This document shows positions 18,410-27,309 of a stretch of DNA of 64,000 nt, one piece after another. The DNA is from Hahella sp. CCB-MM4. GTDB lineage: Bacteria > Pseudomonadota > Gammaproteobacteria > Pseudomonadales > Oleiphilaceae. The notes beneath the pieces were generated by a model. The model saw only the letters and a program-made list of their open reading frames with translations, made no database searches and had not been told where the DNA came from. Within the stretch, counting starts at the first letter, position 1; each line of letters begins with the position of its first letter. The stretch spans positions 1-64,000 of the forward strand of contig NZ_MRYI01000019.1 in the NCBI RefSeq assembly GCF_002260525.1, given 5' to 3'. The position numbers were made by a program, and so were the translations under genes.

Positions 18410-19108
18410 ATGACAAGCAAAGCGTATGTGAGATTGGCCGGGTCCGTATTGGCAGCGTCTTTCCTGACGGCATCATTCGCCCACGGGGCTGACTACAGTG
18501 TGGGAGGACGATTGGGGACTCAGGGGATCGGTGCCAGTCTGACCCAAAAACAGGACTGGAGCCTGACCGACGGTGATCAATTGCAGCTCCGCTTTCTGGT
18601 GGTGGGATTGGATGTGAACGACATTGATGATTTGGAACTCAACGGAAGAGACTACAAGGGAGACATCAGTAGTTATTCTCTGCAGGGCGGAGTTGACTGG
18701 TATCCGTTCTCCGGGCGCTATACAGATAACTTCTTTTTCTCTACGGGATTAACCTATTTCGATAATGACATAAACGGCACGAGTAAAGACTATCTGAGTG
18801 CCAATATTGGTGGAACGTCGGTGACATCGGCCGATAGGGTGAAACTGAATGCTGACATTGAGCAGTCGTCTTTAGCGCCTTATCTGAGTATGGGGTGGGG
18901 GAACCGGATTCGGGAAGAGGGTGGATTGTCTTTCCAGGCTGAGCTTGGGTTTATGGCGCCCTTCAGCGATGCTGATGTAAAGCTGACTGCGACTGATCCG
19001 GGCAGCCGGTTATCGGCACAAAATCTGGAGCGCGAGAGACAGAGAATCGAAGACGACCTGGGTGATATCTACGGATTTTTATCAGTGGCGGTGACTTATC
19101 AGTTCTAG
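18410..19108 (+). CDS. Putative outer-membrane beta-barrel protein
   Basis: A 232-aa protein with a signal peptide (residues 1-26, cleavage near AHGAD). Its mature part has alternating hydrophobic strands with aromatic ends (DYSVGGRLGTQGIGASL, QLQLRFLVVGLDV, YSLQGGVDWYPF, NFFFSTGLTYF). It ends in Phe (VAVTYQF), the usual BAM-recognised C terminus. The length fits an 8-strand barrel. No specific family was recognised. The ATG at 18410 is preferred to 18377 because GGAG lies 8 bases upstream and the signal peptide starts there. Confidence 0.7.
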   Translation: MTSKAYVRLAGSVLAASFLTASFAHGADYSVGGRLGTQGIGASLTQKQDWSLTDGDQLQLRFLVVGLDVNDIDDLELNGRDYKGDISSYSLQGGVDWYPFSGRYTDNFFFSTGLTYFDNDINGTSKDYLSANIGGTSVTSADRVKLNADIEQSSLAPYLSMGWGNRIREEGGLSFQAELGFMAPFSDADVKLTATDPGSRLSAQNLERERQRIEDDLGDIYGFLSVAVTYQF

Positions 19109-19205
19109 GGCTATTCGTTTCCAGGTGCTATTTGTTTCTAGGTTCTATCAGCTCCAGGTGCTATCAGTTCTAAATGCTACTGGTTCTAAGTGCTACCAGT
19201 TCTGA
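19093..19205 (+). repeat. 16-bp tandem repeat derived from the end of the outer-membrane protein gene
   Basis: The last codons of the gene (CTTATCAGTTCTAG) are echoed by about six degenerate copies of a 16-bp unit near GTGCTATCAGTTCTAA. Because 16 is not a multiple of three, TAG, TAA and TGA recur in all three frames. Confidence 0.75.
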
Positions 19206-19252
19206 TTCAAAGTAGCTTTAGCTTCTGGCAGTTCTGGTTTTTGTACGGAGAT

Positions 19253-19283
19253 AAAAAAAAGGGCGTGACCTCAGGTCATGCCC
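19253..19283 (-). terminator. Intrinsic terminator of the tctCBA operon
   Basis: Hairpin with arms GGGCGTGACC and GGTCATGCCC and a TCA loop. On the minus strand it is followed directly by T8 (A8 at 19253-19260 on the plus strand). It lies 50 bases after the tctA stop. Confidence 0.9.
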
Positions 19284-19333
19284 TCAAAACCAACGCGGGG
19301 GTAACCGCATGGGACTTGGTATAAACGATAAGC

Positions 19334-20869
19334 TTATTCCTGCATGGAAGCGCCGTATCCAAGCGTTTTCTGGCGATATCTTTTCCACATGCCGCTGGCA
19401 ATAGGTGCTACAAGAACAAAGGCGGTAATACTGAATATGGTCAGCGTGATCGGGCGTTCCCAGACAAAGCTGTAACTACCGTCGCTGATCAGCAAGGCCC
19501 TTCTCAGGTTATCCTCCAGCATGCCTCCGAGGATAAAGCCCAACAGCAATGGAGCCAGTGGGAAATCCAGCAGGCGGAAGATAATCGCCAGCACGGTAAT
19601 GATTACCATGATCTGAATATCCGCACTATTGAATGACACCAGATAAACGCCGGTGATAGAGAATAGTAGGATCATGGGAACCAGAATCTGGCGGGGTACT
19701 GCAAGCAGCCGTGAAATATAGGGAATCAACGGCAAGTTCAGAATCAGCAGTACGATATTGCCCACGTACATGGAAATGATTACAGACCAGAATACTTCAG
19801 GGTTGTCCAGAAACAGCCTGGGACCTGGTTGAATGCCATAAGATATCAAGGCTCCCAGCATAATGGCGGTAGTCCCTGATCCGGGAATGCCCAGAGTCAG
19901 AAGAGGGACAAAAGAGCCGGAAGAAGCAGCGTTGTTGGCCGCTTCCGGAGCGGCAAGACCTTTCAGACTACCCATGCCGAACTTGAGTTTCTCTTTGGCT
20001 TTGGCCAGATTTCTTTCGAATCCATAGGCGAGAAATGCAGCGATTGTGGCACCTGCACCGGGAAGAACCCCCACAAAGAAGCCGAGCACGGAAGATCGGG
20101 CGATAACCGGGGCGACCTCCTTCACTTCTTCTTTAGTGAGCTTCATGCTGCCCAGATTGCTCATGGCATCCTCATCAGCTTCAGCGTTTTCATCCGGCTT
20201 CAGGATGGACATCAACGCCTCGGCTAAAGCGAAGGTCGCCATCGCCAGTAACAGGAAGCTGATACCGTCGACCAGATCCATACGACCGAAAGTAAAACGG
20301 TCGACACCGGAAGAGCGATCGGTACCGATGGTGGAAATCATTAAGCCGAGAACGGTCATCAGCAAGGCTTTCAGTATGTTGCCCTTACCTGAGAACGCAG
20401 CAACCGCGCTAAGGCCCAGGACCATCAGGGCAAAGTAGTCTGCCGACTGGAAACTCAGGGAAACCGACGCTAGTGCCGGTGCGGCGACCAGCAGGAATAT
20501 GGCGGACACTGTTCCCCCGGTAAATGAAGCATAGGCGGCCAGGGCCAGGGCTTTACCTGCGTGTCCCTGCTGGGCCAAAGGGTAGCCGTCGAAGGCGGTG
20601 ACCACGGTGCCGGAGCATCCGGGGGCATTGATCAATATGGAAGACGTGGAGCCGCCAAATATTGCGCCATAGTACACACCGGCCATCAGGATGATTCCGG
20701 AGGCCGGGTCGAGGCCATAAGTAATGGGGATCATCAGCGCAATGGCCGAAATCGGGCCGAGGCCCGGCAGCATTCCGATGAACGTCCCTACGAAACAGCC
20801 GATAAATACCATAAACAGGTTGATCGGCATGGTGGCAGTGGAGAGACCGGTAAGAATACCATCTAACAT
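19334..20869 (-). CDS. tctA: Tripartite tricarboxylate transporter, large membrane subunit
   Basis: A 511-aa polytopic inner-membrane protein of the TctA family, with about 12 hydrophobic segments. Hallmarks are the opening GCFVGTFIGMLPGLGPISAIA, the repeated motif VGVLPGAGATIAAFLAYG, and TLGIPGSGTTAIMLGAL. It carries citrate- or other carboxylate-type substrates across the membrane, driven by an ion gradient and fed by TctC. Its start is three bases after the tctB stop, typical of the tctCBA operon. A strong terminator follows it. Confidence 0.95.
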   Translation of the reverse strand: MLDGILTGLSTATMPINLFMVFIGCFVGTFIGMLPGLGPISAIALMIPITYGLDPASGIILMAGVYYGAIFGGSTSSILINAPGCSGTVVTAFDGYPLAQQGHAGKALALAAYASFTGGTVSAIFLLVAAPALASVSLSFQSADYFALMVLGLSAVAAFSGKGNILKALLMTVLGLMISTIGTDRSSGVDRFTFGRMDLVDGISFLLLAMATFALAEALMSILKPDENAEADEDAMSNLGSMKLTKEEVKEVAPVIARSSVLGFFVGVLPGAGATIAAFLAYGFERNLAKAKEKLKFGMGSLKGLAAPEAANNAASSGSFVPLLTLGIPGSGTTAIMLGALISYGIQPGPRLFLDNPEVFWSVIISMYVGNIVLLILNLPLIPYISRLLAVPRQILVPMILLFSITGVYLVSFNSADIQIMVIITVLAIIFRLLDFPLAPLLLGFILGGMLEDNLRRALLISDGSYSFVWERPITLTIFSITAFVLVAPIASGMWKRYRQKTLGYGASMQE

Positions 20870-20872
20870 GAT

Positions 20873-21349
20873 TTAACCTCCCAACAGGCTGAACAGCCTG
20901 CCCGGTGCCAGATAGATGTCCAGTAACTGGGTCAGACAGAACCAGGACACCCCGACAAATGGAATGGATACGCCGAACAGGATCTTGGGACGTCTTTCTC
21001 CCATGATCCGAAAACCGGCGATCAGGAATAATGCCGTACTGACAACGAATCCTATCCAGTCCAGGATCAGGCCATAGATCACCATGACGACCAGCAGGGC
21101 AAGGACAGGCTTCCAAGCCAACTGCTGCAGATTCAGTGGCTTTAACGTTGCTGCGGAACGCCAGGACGCCAGCACAAAGAAAAAGGATAGAACGGAGCCC
21201 AGTGCGCTCAGGACATAGGGCATGGAACGGGCATTGATCGGTTCGAACTCTTCTCCCGGCAGCAACGCGATGTCGGTGGCGTAGTAGCCGTAAGCTAGAG
21301 AGAAGACTAAAAACACAAGCCCGGCAATCTGATCTCTGGAGATGGTCAT
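20873..21349 (-). CDS. tctB: Tripartite tricarboxylate transporter, small membrane subunit
   Basis: A 158-aa inner-membrane protein with four predicted TM segments: AGLVFLVFSLAYGYYAT, MPYVLSALGSVLSFFFVL, LALLVVMVIYGLILDWIGF and a C-terminal hydrophobic stretch. Length, topology and position between tctC and tctA identify it. TctB sequences are poorly conserved, so the call rests mainly on operon context. Confidence 0.9.
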   Translation of the reverse strand: MTISRDQIAGLVFLVFSLAYGYYATDIALLPGEEFEPINARSMPYVLSALGSVLSFFFVLASWRSAATLKPLNLQQLAWKPVLALLVVMVIYGLILDWIGFVVSTALFLIAGFRIMGERRPKILFGVSIPFVGVSWFCLTQLLDIYLAPGRLFSLLGG

Positions 21350-21441
21350 AGCTACCTCGGAGAGGATGTGTTCAGACAGGATGGTTGAGGTAATGAAGGC
21401 AGAGTCGGAGATGTCCGCGCTCTGCCTTGATCCTTATTGAT

Positions 21442-22431
21442 TTATTGCAGGAATCCGAGTTCACGCATCAGCGTGCCCAGTTCTTCTTCCTGTTGTTCGA
21501 GGAAAGTGTAGAAATCCTCTGGAGCTTTGTAGTCGTTTACCCAGCCGTTACGTGCACGTACAGTTTCCCACTCATTGGTATCCTGAACTTTGGCCAGTAC
21601 AGCGGCGTATTCGTTGACTTTATCTTTGGCAAGGCCGGGGGCGCCAAAGTAACCGCGCCAGTTGGCGAATACGGTACCGTTACCCAGTTCTTTCAGGGTA
21701 GGCACGTCTGGTGCCGCTTTCACCCGGCTAGGGGCTGTCGTCACCAGGATACGGACCTGGCCGGCACGGGCCATTTCCAGAGCTTCACCGAGGCCGGTGG
21801 AAAGCAGTTCTGTTTCGCCTCCCAGAAGAGCTGCCATGGCTTTACCGCCGGCATCGTAAGGGATGTAACGAATTTGGCGAGGGTCAATTCCTTCGGCCTT
21901 GGCTGCAGCGGCGGGAACCAAGTGGTCCAGGCTGCCTTTAGAAGAGCCGCCGGCAATCTTAACGGAGCGTGGATTCTTTTTCAGATCCGCAACCACGTCA
22001 GTCCAGGATTTGTATTTGGAATCATTGGTAACGATCAGAGCCTGATAGTCGGCGATGATGCCGGCAATCGGAGTAAGATCACGGAAAGACTGAGGGAATA
22101 CTTTCGTCAGGGAACGGACAACAATCGGAGTGGAATTGACCATGATGGTGCCATCCTGTTGATCCGCCGTCTCGATCAGGTGTGCGATTGCTTTACCGCC
22201 GCCACCGCCGGACATATTTTCATAGGAAACCGTCTTTACCAGACCGGATTTGGTCAGGGCTTCTCCTGTGCCACGTGCAGTACCGTCCCAACCACCGCCA
22301 GCTCCGCCGGGAATCAGGATATGGAGTTCGTCAACTGCGAAAGCATTTACAGAAGAGGTGAGTGAAGCAACGCCGAGAACCAGGGCACCGGCAACAGACA
22401 GGGAATTACGAGAGAAGAATTTCAAATTCAT
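21442..22431 (-). CDS. tctC: Tripartite tricarboxylate transporter substrate-binding protein
   Basis: A 329-aa periplasmic binding protein (TctC/Bug family). The signal peptide ends near VNAFAVDEL (about residue 32). The mature N terminus carries the family motif ILIPGGAGGGWDGTARG that lines the ligand pocket, and IAGGSSKGSLDHL and YIPYDAGGKAMAALLGGE follow. It captures a carboxylate and delivers it to TctAB. It is the first gene of tctCBA, with an 18-bp palindrome 63 bases upstream. Confidence 0.95.
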   Translation of the reverse strand: MNLKFFSRNSLSVAGALVLGVASLTSSVNAFAVDELHILIPGGAGGGWDGTARGTGEALTKSGLVKTVSYENMSGGGGGKAIAHLIETADQQDGTIMVNSTPIVVRSLTKVFPQSFRDLTPIAGIIADYQALIVTNDSKYKSWTDVVADLKKNPRSVKIAGGSSKGSLDHLVPAAAAKAEGIDPRQIRYIPYDAGGKAMAALLGGETELLSTGLGEALEMARAGQVRILVTTAPSRVKAAPDVPTLKELGNGTVFANWRGYFGAPGLAKDKVNEYAAVLAKVQDTNEWETVRARNGWVNDYKAPEDFYTFLEQQEEELGTLMRELGFLQ

Positions 22432-22493
22432 TTTCAGTCTCCGCTTTTTTGTTTTTGTACTTATGTACGTGTATGGGATCTGACGAATAACGC

Positions 22494-22511
22494 CGTAGTG
22501 TCGACACTACG
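22494..22511. promoter_or_regulatory. Perfect 18-bp palindrome upstream of tctC
   Basis: CGTAGTGTCGACACTACG is a perfect palindrome 63 bases before the tctC start. It is a good candidate operator for regulation of the transporter. Which regulator binds is unknown. Confidence 0.55.
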
Positions 22512-22673
22512 CCCAACAATTCGGAAACTGAATAATCTGTAACTAAAAGGTTTTAATGGCATTTAGCCTATTCTGTTCATACTGTTCACGAAAGCTCTCC
22601 TGTATAACTGGAGTCTACTGGTCGGAGGATTTTGGGGTATTGCCGATGCTAGCGCCTGTCGGAGCACGATGTG

Positions 22674-23306
22674 TTAGTGTGAATGAAGTCTATTTTGCTC
22701 TTTCTCATAACTTTTTGATTTCTCAAGTTCTTCCTGAAAGAACTGCTCCAAAGTCGACCATTTTCCTACAACACTGCCATTCTTAAGTCTGGCAGAGATA
22801 TTTCCGGCTGAATCAAAAAAATACCCAACGTTTTCAGTAAAACTATAGGGCCTAACGGCAAAATACGTGTAATCATCAGACAGTCCGTATTGCCTTTTCA
22901 ATCGTTCATTCGAATAACATATGTCCCTTGCCTGAAACTTCGAATGATCGATGAGGTTGGCTTGTCCTATTCTGCTCGCAATACCAAACAACTCCATACT
23001 GTAGATATGCGCGCCATTCATAGACAAAAGAAGATCGATGTAGTTTTCTGGTATAGCACATGTAACTTTATCAACTTCTGGAGATTTAATTTCCTTAAAA
23101 AAGGTAAATAGAAAATTCTTTTCACCAACCCATGGACGGGGATAAATCCTTATATAATCAGATTCACACTGTACTCCTTTATCGACAAAATCCACCATAT
23201 GAAGAAACAGCGCCTCAGACACATTTCTAATTTGGTTAATCCATTCTCTAACTTCTGGCTCTAAATCCTCGAAGTTACCATGCTTCATAAAATCTGCTCG
23301 CTTCAT
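22674..23306 (-). CDS. SMI1/KNR4 (SUKH) family protein
   Basis: A 210-aa protein. The motif IPENYIDLLLSMNGAHIYSMELFGI (residues about 84-108) matches the SUKH core (Pro..Tyr..Leu-Leu...Asn-Gly...Leu-Phe-Gly). The segment YFAVRPYSFTENVGYFFDSAGNI also fits. Members often act as toxin immunity proteins. No toxin gene is adjacent. Its base composition is lower in GC than tctC and metY around it, which suggests acquisition. The start is uncertain: ATG at 23306 is used, TTG 23312 or ATG 23288 are alternatives. Confidence 0.65.
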   Translation of the reverse strand: MKRADFMKHGNFEDLEPEVREWINQIRNVSEALFLHMVDFVDKGVQCESDYIRIYPRPWVGEKNFLFTFFKEIKSPEVDKVTCAIPENYIDLLLSMNGAHIYSMELFGIASRIGQANLIDHSKFQARDICYSNERLKRQYGLSDDYTYFAVRPYSFTENVGYFFDSAGNISARLKNGSVVGKWSTLEQFFQEELEKSKSYEKEQNRLHSH

Positions 23307-23492
23307 ATTCAAATTTCATCATACATATTTGCACATGCATCAATAGCATCATCAGACCAGAGTTCTTGTCGTTTGTTATTTGGGGTTGTGGCTCTTGCAT
23401 AAAATATGTTGCAAGAAGGATGAATCCTTCTTTGATGTTTCAGTTGTTTCTACGAAAAGCGGAAAGTTAAATCCGCAAAATACCGCGAAATG

Positions 23493-23945
23493 TCAACTCA
23501 CAGGTGTGGCTCCGAGTAAAGGTAAGCGCTTTAGCTGGTGGTATTGCAGTGAAAGACCAATGCAGTGTTTCAGCTCTTGAGTGGGAACAACCTGTCCCAA
23601 GTTGAACACAATGGCCCGATGACCGTCATATTCAAACAGGTCGCCATAAAGCTCGCGAAAGGTTTCTACCAGTCGGGTTTGGCAGTGGAAATAGACGGCA
23701 TAGCGTTCGGGAGTGGCAGCTTTCCAGTCTATTCTCACTGTGCTGCCACCAGGGCAAAAATAGCTTGGCTCTCCCCATTTGAGGGTTTCAGTTACCTGAT
23801 CTATCCCCAGTTCTCTGGCGGTTTCAAGAATCAGGGACCTTATCGATAGCAAAATACTGCGGACGTGGTCGGGGTAGTCCGCAAACTTTTTACGAACTTC
23901 CCTATCCTGAGGCGTTATGCCTGTCGAGGTCTCCTGATTCTTCAT
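23493..23945 (-). CDS. DUF1801-family protein
   Basis: A 150-aa protein of the DUF1801 (YdhG-like) family. Recognisable segments are FADYPDHVRSILLSIRSLI, TETLKWGEPSYF and YAVYFHCQTRLVETFRELYGD. The biochemical function of the family is not established. The frame is open further upstream but overlaps metY; the ATG at 23945 follows metY by 16 bases, so the two genes are probably co-transcribed. Confidence 0.75.
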   Translation of the reverse strand: MKNQETSTGITPQDREVRKKFADYPDHVRSILLSIRSLILETARELGIDQVTETLKWGEPSYFCPGGSTVRIDWKAATPERYAVYFHCQTRLVETFRELYGDLFEYDGHRAIVFNLGQVVPTQELKHCIGLSLQYHQLKRLPLLGATPVS

Positions 23946-23961
23946 CACAACACCTGCGTTG

Positions 23962-25239
23962 TTATTGAGACAGGCTTTCGAAAGCCTGGGCAATATCCCC
24001 AAGGATGTCGTCAATGTGCTCAATACCCACACAGATGCGCAGCATTTCAGGACTGACACCTGCGGTTTTCTGCTCTTCTTCGTTCAACTGGCGGTGAGTG
24101 GTAGAGGCAGGGTGACAGGCCAGGGTTTTGGCGTCGCCGATATTGACCAGCCGCTTGATCATCTTGAGGGCATCGTAGAATTTGACACCTGCTTCGTATC
24201 CACCCTTGATACCAAACGTCAGCAGGGAGGATGGCCGTCCCTGGAAGTATTTTTGGGCAAGCTCGTAGTAACGGTCACCTTCCAACCCCGCAAACTTGAC
24301 CCATTCAACCTGTGGGTGTTGTTGCAGATAGGAGGCAACAGCCAAAGCATTGTCACAATGGCGCTCCATTCTTAGAGGTAGGGTTTCAATTCCCTGTAAC
24401 AGCATAAAGGCGCTCATGGGGGACAGAGAAGAACCGGTGTTGCGTAGGGGGACCGTACGTGCTCTTGCGATAAAGGCGGCTTCGCCACAATCCCGGGTGT
24501 AAACCACGCCATGGTAAGCCGGCTCAGGTTCGTTCAGTACGGGGAAACGGTCTTTGTGATCCGCCCAGGGAAACTTGCCTGAATCTACAATAATGCCGCC
24601 AAGAGTGGTGCCGTGCCCGCCCATATATTTGGTCAGGGAATGCACGACAATGTCGGCACCGTACTGAATCGGATTCAGCAGGGCCGGAGTTGCTACTGTG
24701 TTGTCCACAATGACAGGAACACCGTGACGATGGGCCATAGTGGCAATGGGTTCTATATCAACAATATTGCCGGCCGGATTACCGATGGATTCACAGAAGA
24801 CGGCCTTGGTTTTGCTGTCGATCAGTTTTTCCAATGCCTCCGGGCTGTCCGATTCGGCAAAACGGACCTGGATTCCCTGCTTCGGCAGCATATGGGCAAA
24901 CAGTGTATAGGTTCCGCCATATAACTGCGGAGTGGTAACAATATTGTCGCCGGCTTCGGCGATGGTCAGAATGGCATAGTTGATTGCTGCACTACCCGCA
25001 GACACCGCCAGGGCAGCTATACCGCCTTCGAGGGCAGCCACGCGTTTTTCAAGAACATCCCAGGTGGGGTTCATGATACGGGTGTAGATATTGCCGGGAA
25101 CCGCCAGGTTGAACAGGTCTGCACCGTGCTGGGCATTGTCGAATTCGTAGGCTACGGTCTGGTAAATGGGAACGGCACAGGATTTGGTTGTGGGATCTGT
25201 TTCGTACCCTTCGTGAATACAGATAGTTTCTTTTTTCAT
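23962..25239 (-). CDS. metY: O-acetylhomoserine sulfhydrylase
   Basis: A 425-aa PLP enzyme of the Cys/Met metabolism family. It makes homocysteine from O-acetylhomoserine and sulfide in methionine synthesis. Motifs are [12 protein letters not shown] for cofactor binding, the PLP Lys in [17 protein letters not shown], and [10 protein letters not shown] near the C terminus. The start [21 protein letters not shown] is typical of MetY. It diverges from an ABC exporter operon. The intergenic region holds a direct repeat. Confidence 0.93.
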   Translation of the reverse strand: MKKETICIHEGYETDPTTKSCAVPIYQTVAYEFDNAQHGADLFNLAVPGNIYTRIMNPTWDVLEKRVAALEGGIAALAVSAGSAAINYAILTIAEAGDNIVTTPQLYGGTYTLFAHMLPKQGIQVRFAESDSPEALEKLIDSKTKAVFCESIGNPAGNIVDIEPIATMAHRHGVPVIVDNTVATPALLNPIQYGADIVVHSLTKYMGGHGTTLGGIIVDSGKFPWADHKDRFPVLNEPEPAYHGVVYTRDCGEAAFIARARTVPLRNTGSSLSPMSAFMLLQGIETLPLRMERHCDNALAVASYLQQHPQVEWVKFAGLEGDRYYELAQKYFQGRPSSLLTFGIKGGYEAGVKFYDALKMIKRLVNIGDAKTLACHPASTTHRQLNEEEQKTAGVSPEMLRICVGIEHIDDILGDIAQAFESLSQ

Positions 25240-25338
25240 TATGGTTCCTTGACGTTGTTGTTATGAATTAAGCAGTGCTCCGGTCGCCATTAATGACAGG
25301 ATTCGTATACAATCGCCTGCTTGATTCAGCGTTATGGT

Positions 25339-25375
25339 GTCGTGCTCGTGCAATATAGAGTCGTGCTTGTGCAAT
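25339..25375. promoter_or_regulatory. Direct repeat between metY and the ABC operon
   Basis: GTCGTGCTCGTGCAAT at 25339 and GTCGTGCTTGTGCAAT at 25360 differ by one base. Their starts are 21 bp apart, two helical turns. This arrangement suits a tandem operator for one or both divergent genes. Confidence 0.5.
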
Positions 25376-25453
25376 GCATCAGCGATTGTGCTTGGTTACC
25401 GGGTGACTCGCAAGTCGTCAACGCTCGTTCAGTGAGAGAGCAGGGGAGAGGCA

Positions 25454-26404
25454 ATGGATCCGATAATTTCCGTCAAGAATCTCAATAAAGTCTATTCCTC
25501 CGGGTTTCAGGCTTTAAAAGACGTCAGCGTTGATATTCATCGGGGTGAGATATTTGCCCTGCTGGGCCCGAATGGTGCCGGGAAGACAACGTTGATCAGC
25601 ACGATATGCGGAATTACCAGCCCAACGTCCGGTCAGATTCAGGCCGATGGTGTGGATATCATCAGGGATTATCGAGTTGCCCGTAAGCTGATTGGTCTGG
25701 TTCCACAGGAGCTCACCACGGATGCGTTTGAAAGTGTCTGGGCAACGACCAACTTCAGCCGGGGATTGTTTGGTAAGGCCCCGGATCCGGCCTATATCGA
25801 GAAAATCCTGAAGTCCCTGTCACTGTGGGACAAGAAAGATAACCGCATCATGGAACTATCCGGGGGGATGAAGCGTCGTGTGTTGATAGCCAAGGCGCTG
25901 TCTCACGAGCCAAAAATCCTGTTCCTGGATGAACCCACGGCCGGAGTGGACGTTGAGCTGCGCCGGGAGATGTGGGAGCTGGTTCGCAAGCTTCGGGATG
26001 ATGGGGTCACGATCATACTGACCACTCATTACATTGAGGAAGCCGAGGAAATGGCTGACCGTATTGGAGTGATCAGTAAGGGCCGGATTATTCTGGTGGA
26101 AGAAAAAGCGACGCTCATGGATCAGTTGGGGAAAAAGCAGCTAACACTTCATCTGCAACAGCCCATGAGGAGTATTCCTACCGAGTTATCCGGGTACGCC
26201 CTGGAGCTTCTGGGCGACGGACAGACCCTTGTTTACACCTTTGATGTGCATGCCAGTGAAACCGGTATCGGTGAAATTTTGCGCAAACTGAACGAGTTGG
26301 GCGTCGATTTTAAAGACTTGAAGTCCACCCAGAGTTCTCTTGAGGAAATTTTTGTGGGTCTGGTACGTTCTGCAGCGCAACAGAAAGAGGAAGTCACCGT
26401 ATGA
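25454..26404 (+). CDS. ABC-2 type exporter, ATP-binding protein
   Basis: A 316-aa ATPase that powers the membrane protein encoded next. Walker A is [10 protein letters not shown], the signature is LSGGMKRR, Walker B is [12 protein letters not shown], and the H-loop lies in [11 protein letters not shown]. The C-terminal about 85 aa form a DrrA-like extension. GGAGAGGC precedes the ATG. Its stop overlaps the permease start. The exported substrate (drug, lipid or polysaccharide) cannot be told. Confidence 0.92.
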   Translation: MDPIISVKNLNKVYSSGFQALKDVSVDIHRGEIFALLGPNGAGKTTLISTICGITSPTSGQIQADGVDIIRDYRVARKLIGLVPQELTTDAFESVWATTNFSRGLFGKAPDPAYIEKILKSLSLWDKKDNRIMELSGGMKRRVLIAKALSHEPKILFLDEPTAGVDVELRREMWELVRKLRDDGVTIILTTHYIEEAEEMADRIGVISKGRIILVEEKATLMDQLGKKQLTLHLQQPMRSIPTELSGYALELLGDGQTLVYTFDVHASETGIGEILRKLNELGVDFKDLKSTQSSLEEIFVGLVRSAAQQKEEVTV

Positions 26405-27162
26405 ACGTATATGCGATACGGGCCATCTACAAATTTGAAATGGCCAGAACCTGGCGCACCCTGATGCAGAGTATTGCCTCGCCGGTCATTTCGACGTCGC
26501 TCTACTTTGTGGTGTTTGGCTCAGCCATAGGTTCCAAAATGATTTCTATCGATGGGATCAGCTATGGGGCATTCATCATTCCCGGCCTGATCATGCTGTC
26601 GCTGTTGACAGAAAGTATCTCCAACGCCTCCTTTGGAATATATATGCCGAAATTTACCGGGAGCATATATGAGATCCTGTCTGCGCCGGTATCCCCCATT
26701 GAGGTGGTTTTGGGATATGTGGGGGCGGCGGCCACCAAGTCGGTGATTCTGGGATTATTGATCCTGGCTACGGCCAGGCTATTTGTGGATTTTGAGGTGT
26801 TACACCCGCTGTGGATGTTCTCATTTCTGGTACTTACTGCCGTGACATTTAGTTTGTTTGGATTCATTATTGGTGTCTGGGCAGACGGATTTGAGAAACT
26901 CCAGATTATACCTATGATGGTGGTAACGCCCCTGACGTTTCTTGGTGGCAGTTTTTATTCCATTAACATGTTGCCGCCGGTCTGGCAGACCATTACTTTA
27001 TTTAATCCGGTTGTATATCTGATCAGCGGCTTTCGCTGGAGTTTCTACGGTGTGGCGGATGTCCATGTGGGTGTCAGTGTCGGAATGACGTTTGTGTTCA
27101 TGCTGCTCTGCCTGACGATTATCTGGTGGATTTTCAAAACCGGCTACAGGCTGAAAGACTGA
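26401..27162 (+). CDS. ABC-2 type exporter, permease
   Basis: A 253-aa inner-membrane protein with six hydrophobic segments and an N-terminal ABC2 membrane domain ([20 protein letters not shown]). The ABC-2 signature ([19 protein letters not shown], then [17 protein letters not shown]) is clear. It begins in the last four bases of the ATPase gene (ATGA overlap), showing translational coupling. Confidence 0.92.
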   Translation: MNVYAIRAIYKFEMARTWRTLMQSIASPVISTSLYFVVFGSAIGSKMISIDGISYGAFIIPGLIMLSLLTESISNASFGIYMPKFTGSIYEILSAPVSPIEVVLGYVGAAATKSVILGLLILATARLFVDFEVLHPLWMFSFLVLTAVTFSLFGFIIGVWADGFEKLQIIPMMVVTPLTFLGGSFYSINMLPPVWQTITLFNPVVYLISGFRWSFYGVADVHVGVSVGMTFVFMLLCLTIIWWIFKTGYRLKD

Positions 27163-27309
27163 TCCGCTAATACGGGGGAGTGCCACCCCAATACCAGGGC
27201 TGCCCGGACTGGCATCAGAGTTACCGGGTCCTTTGGGTTAAATTTACTCCCAGCCTTGTATTCTGGCCCCATACAGCTATCTTTTTGAGAGTAAGCAACA
27301 GGGATAACG

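Noticed and set aside
20046-20438. Long open frames antisense to tctA (20046-20438 and 20553-21116)
   Set aside because: They lie opposite conserved tctA and tctB codons and have biased, low-complexity compositions; shadows.
21427-22365. 312-codon open frame antisense to tctC
   Set aside because: Covers the tctC gene fully on the other strand and has no recognisable fold.
27163-27309. c-di-GMP riboswitch before the REC-PAS-GGDEF-EAL-REC gene
   Set aside because: I looked for GEMM core motifs and found none.
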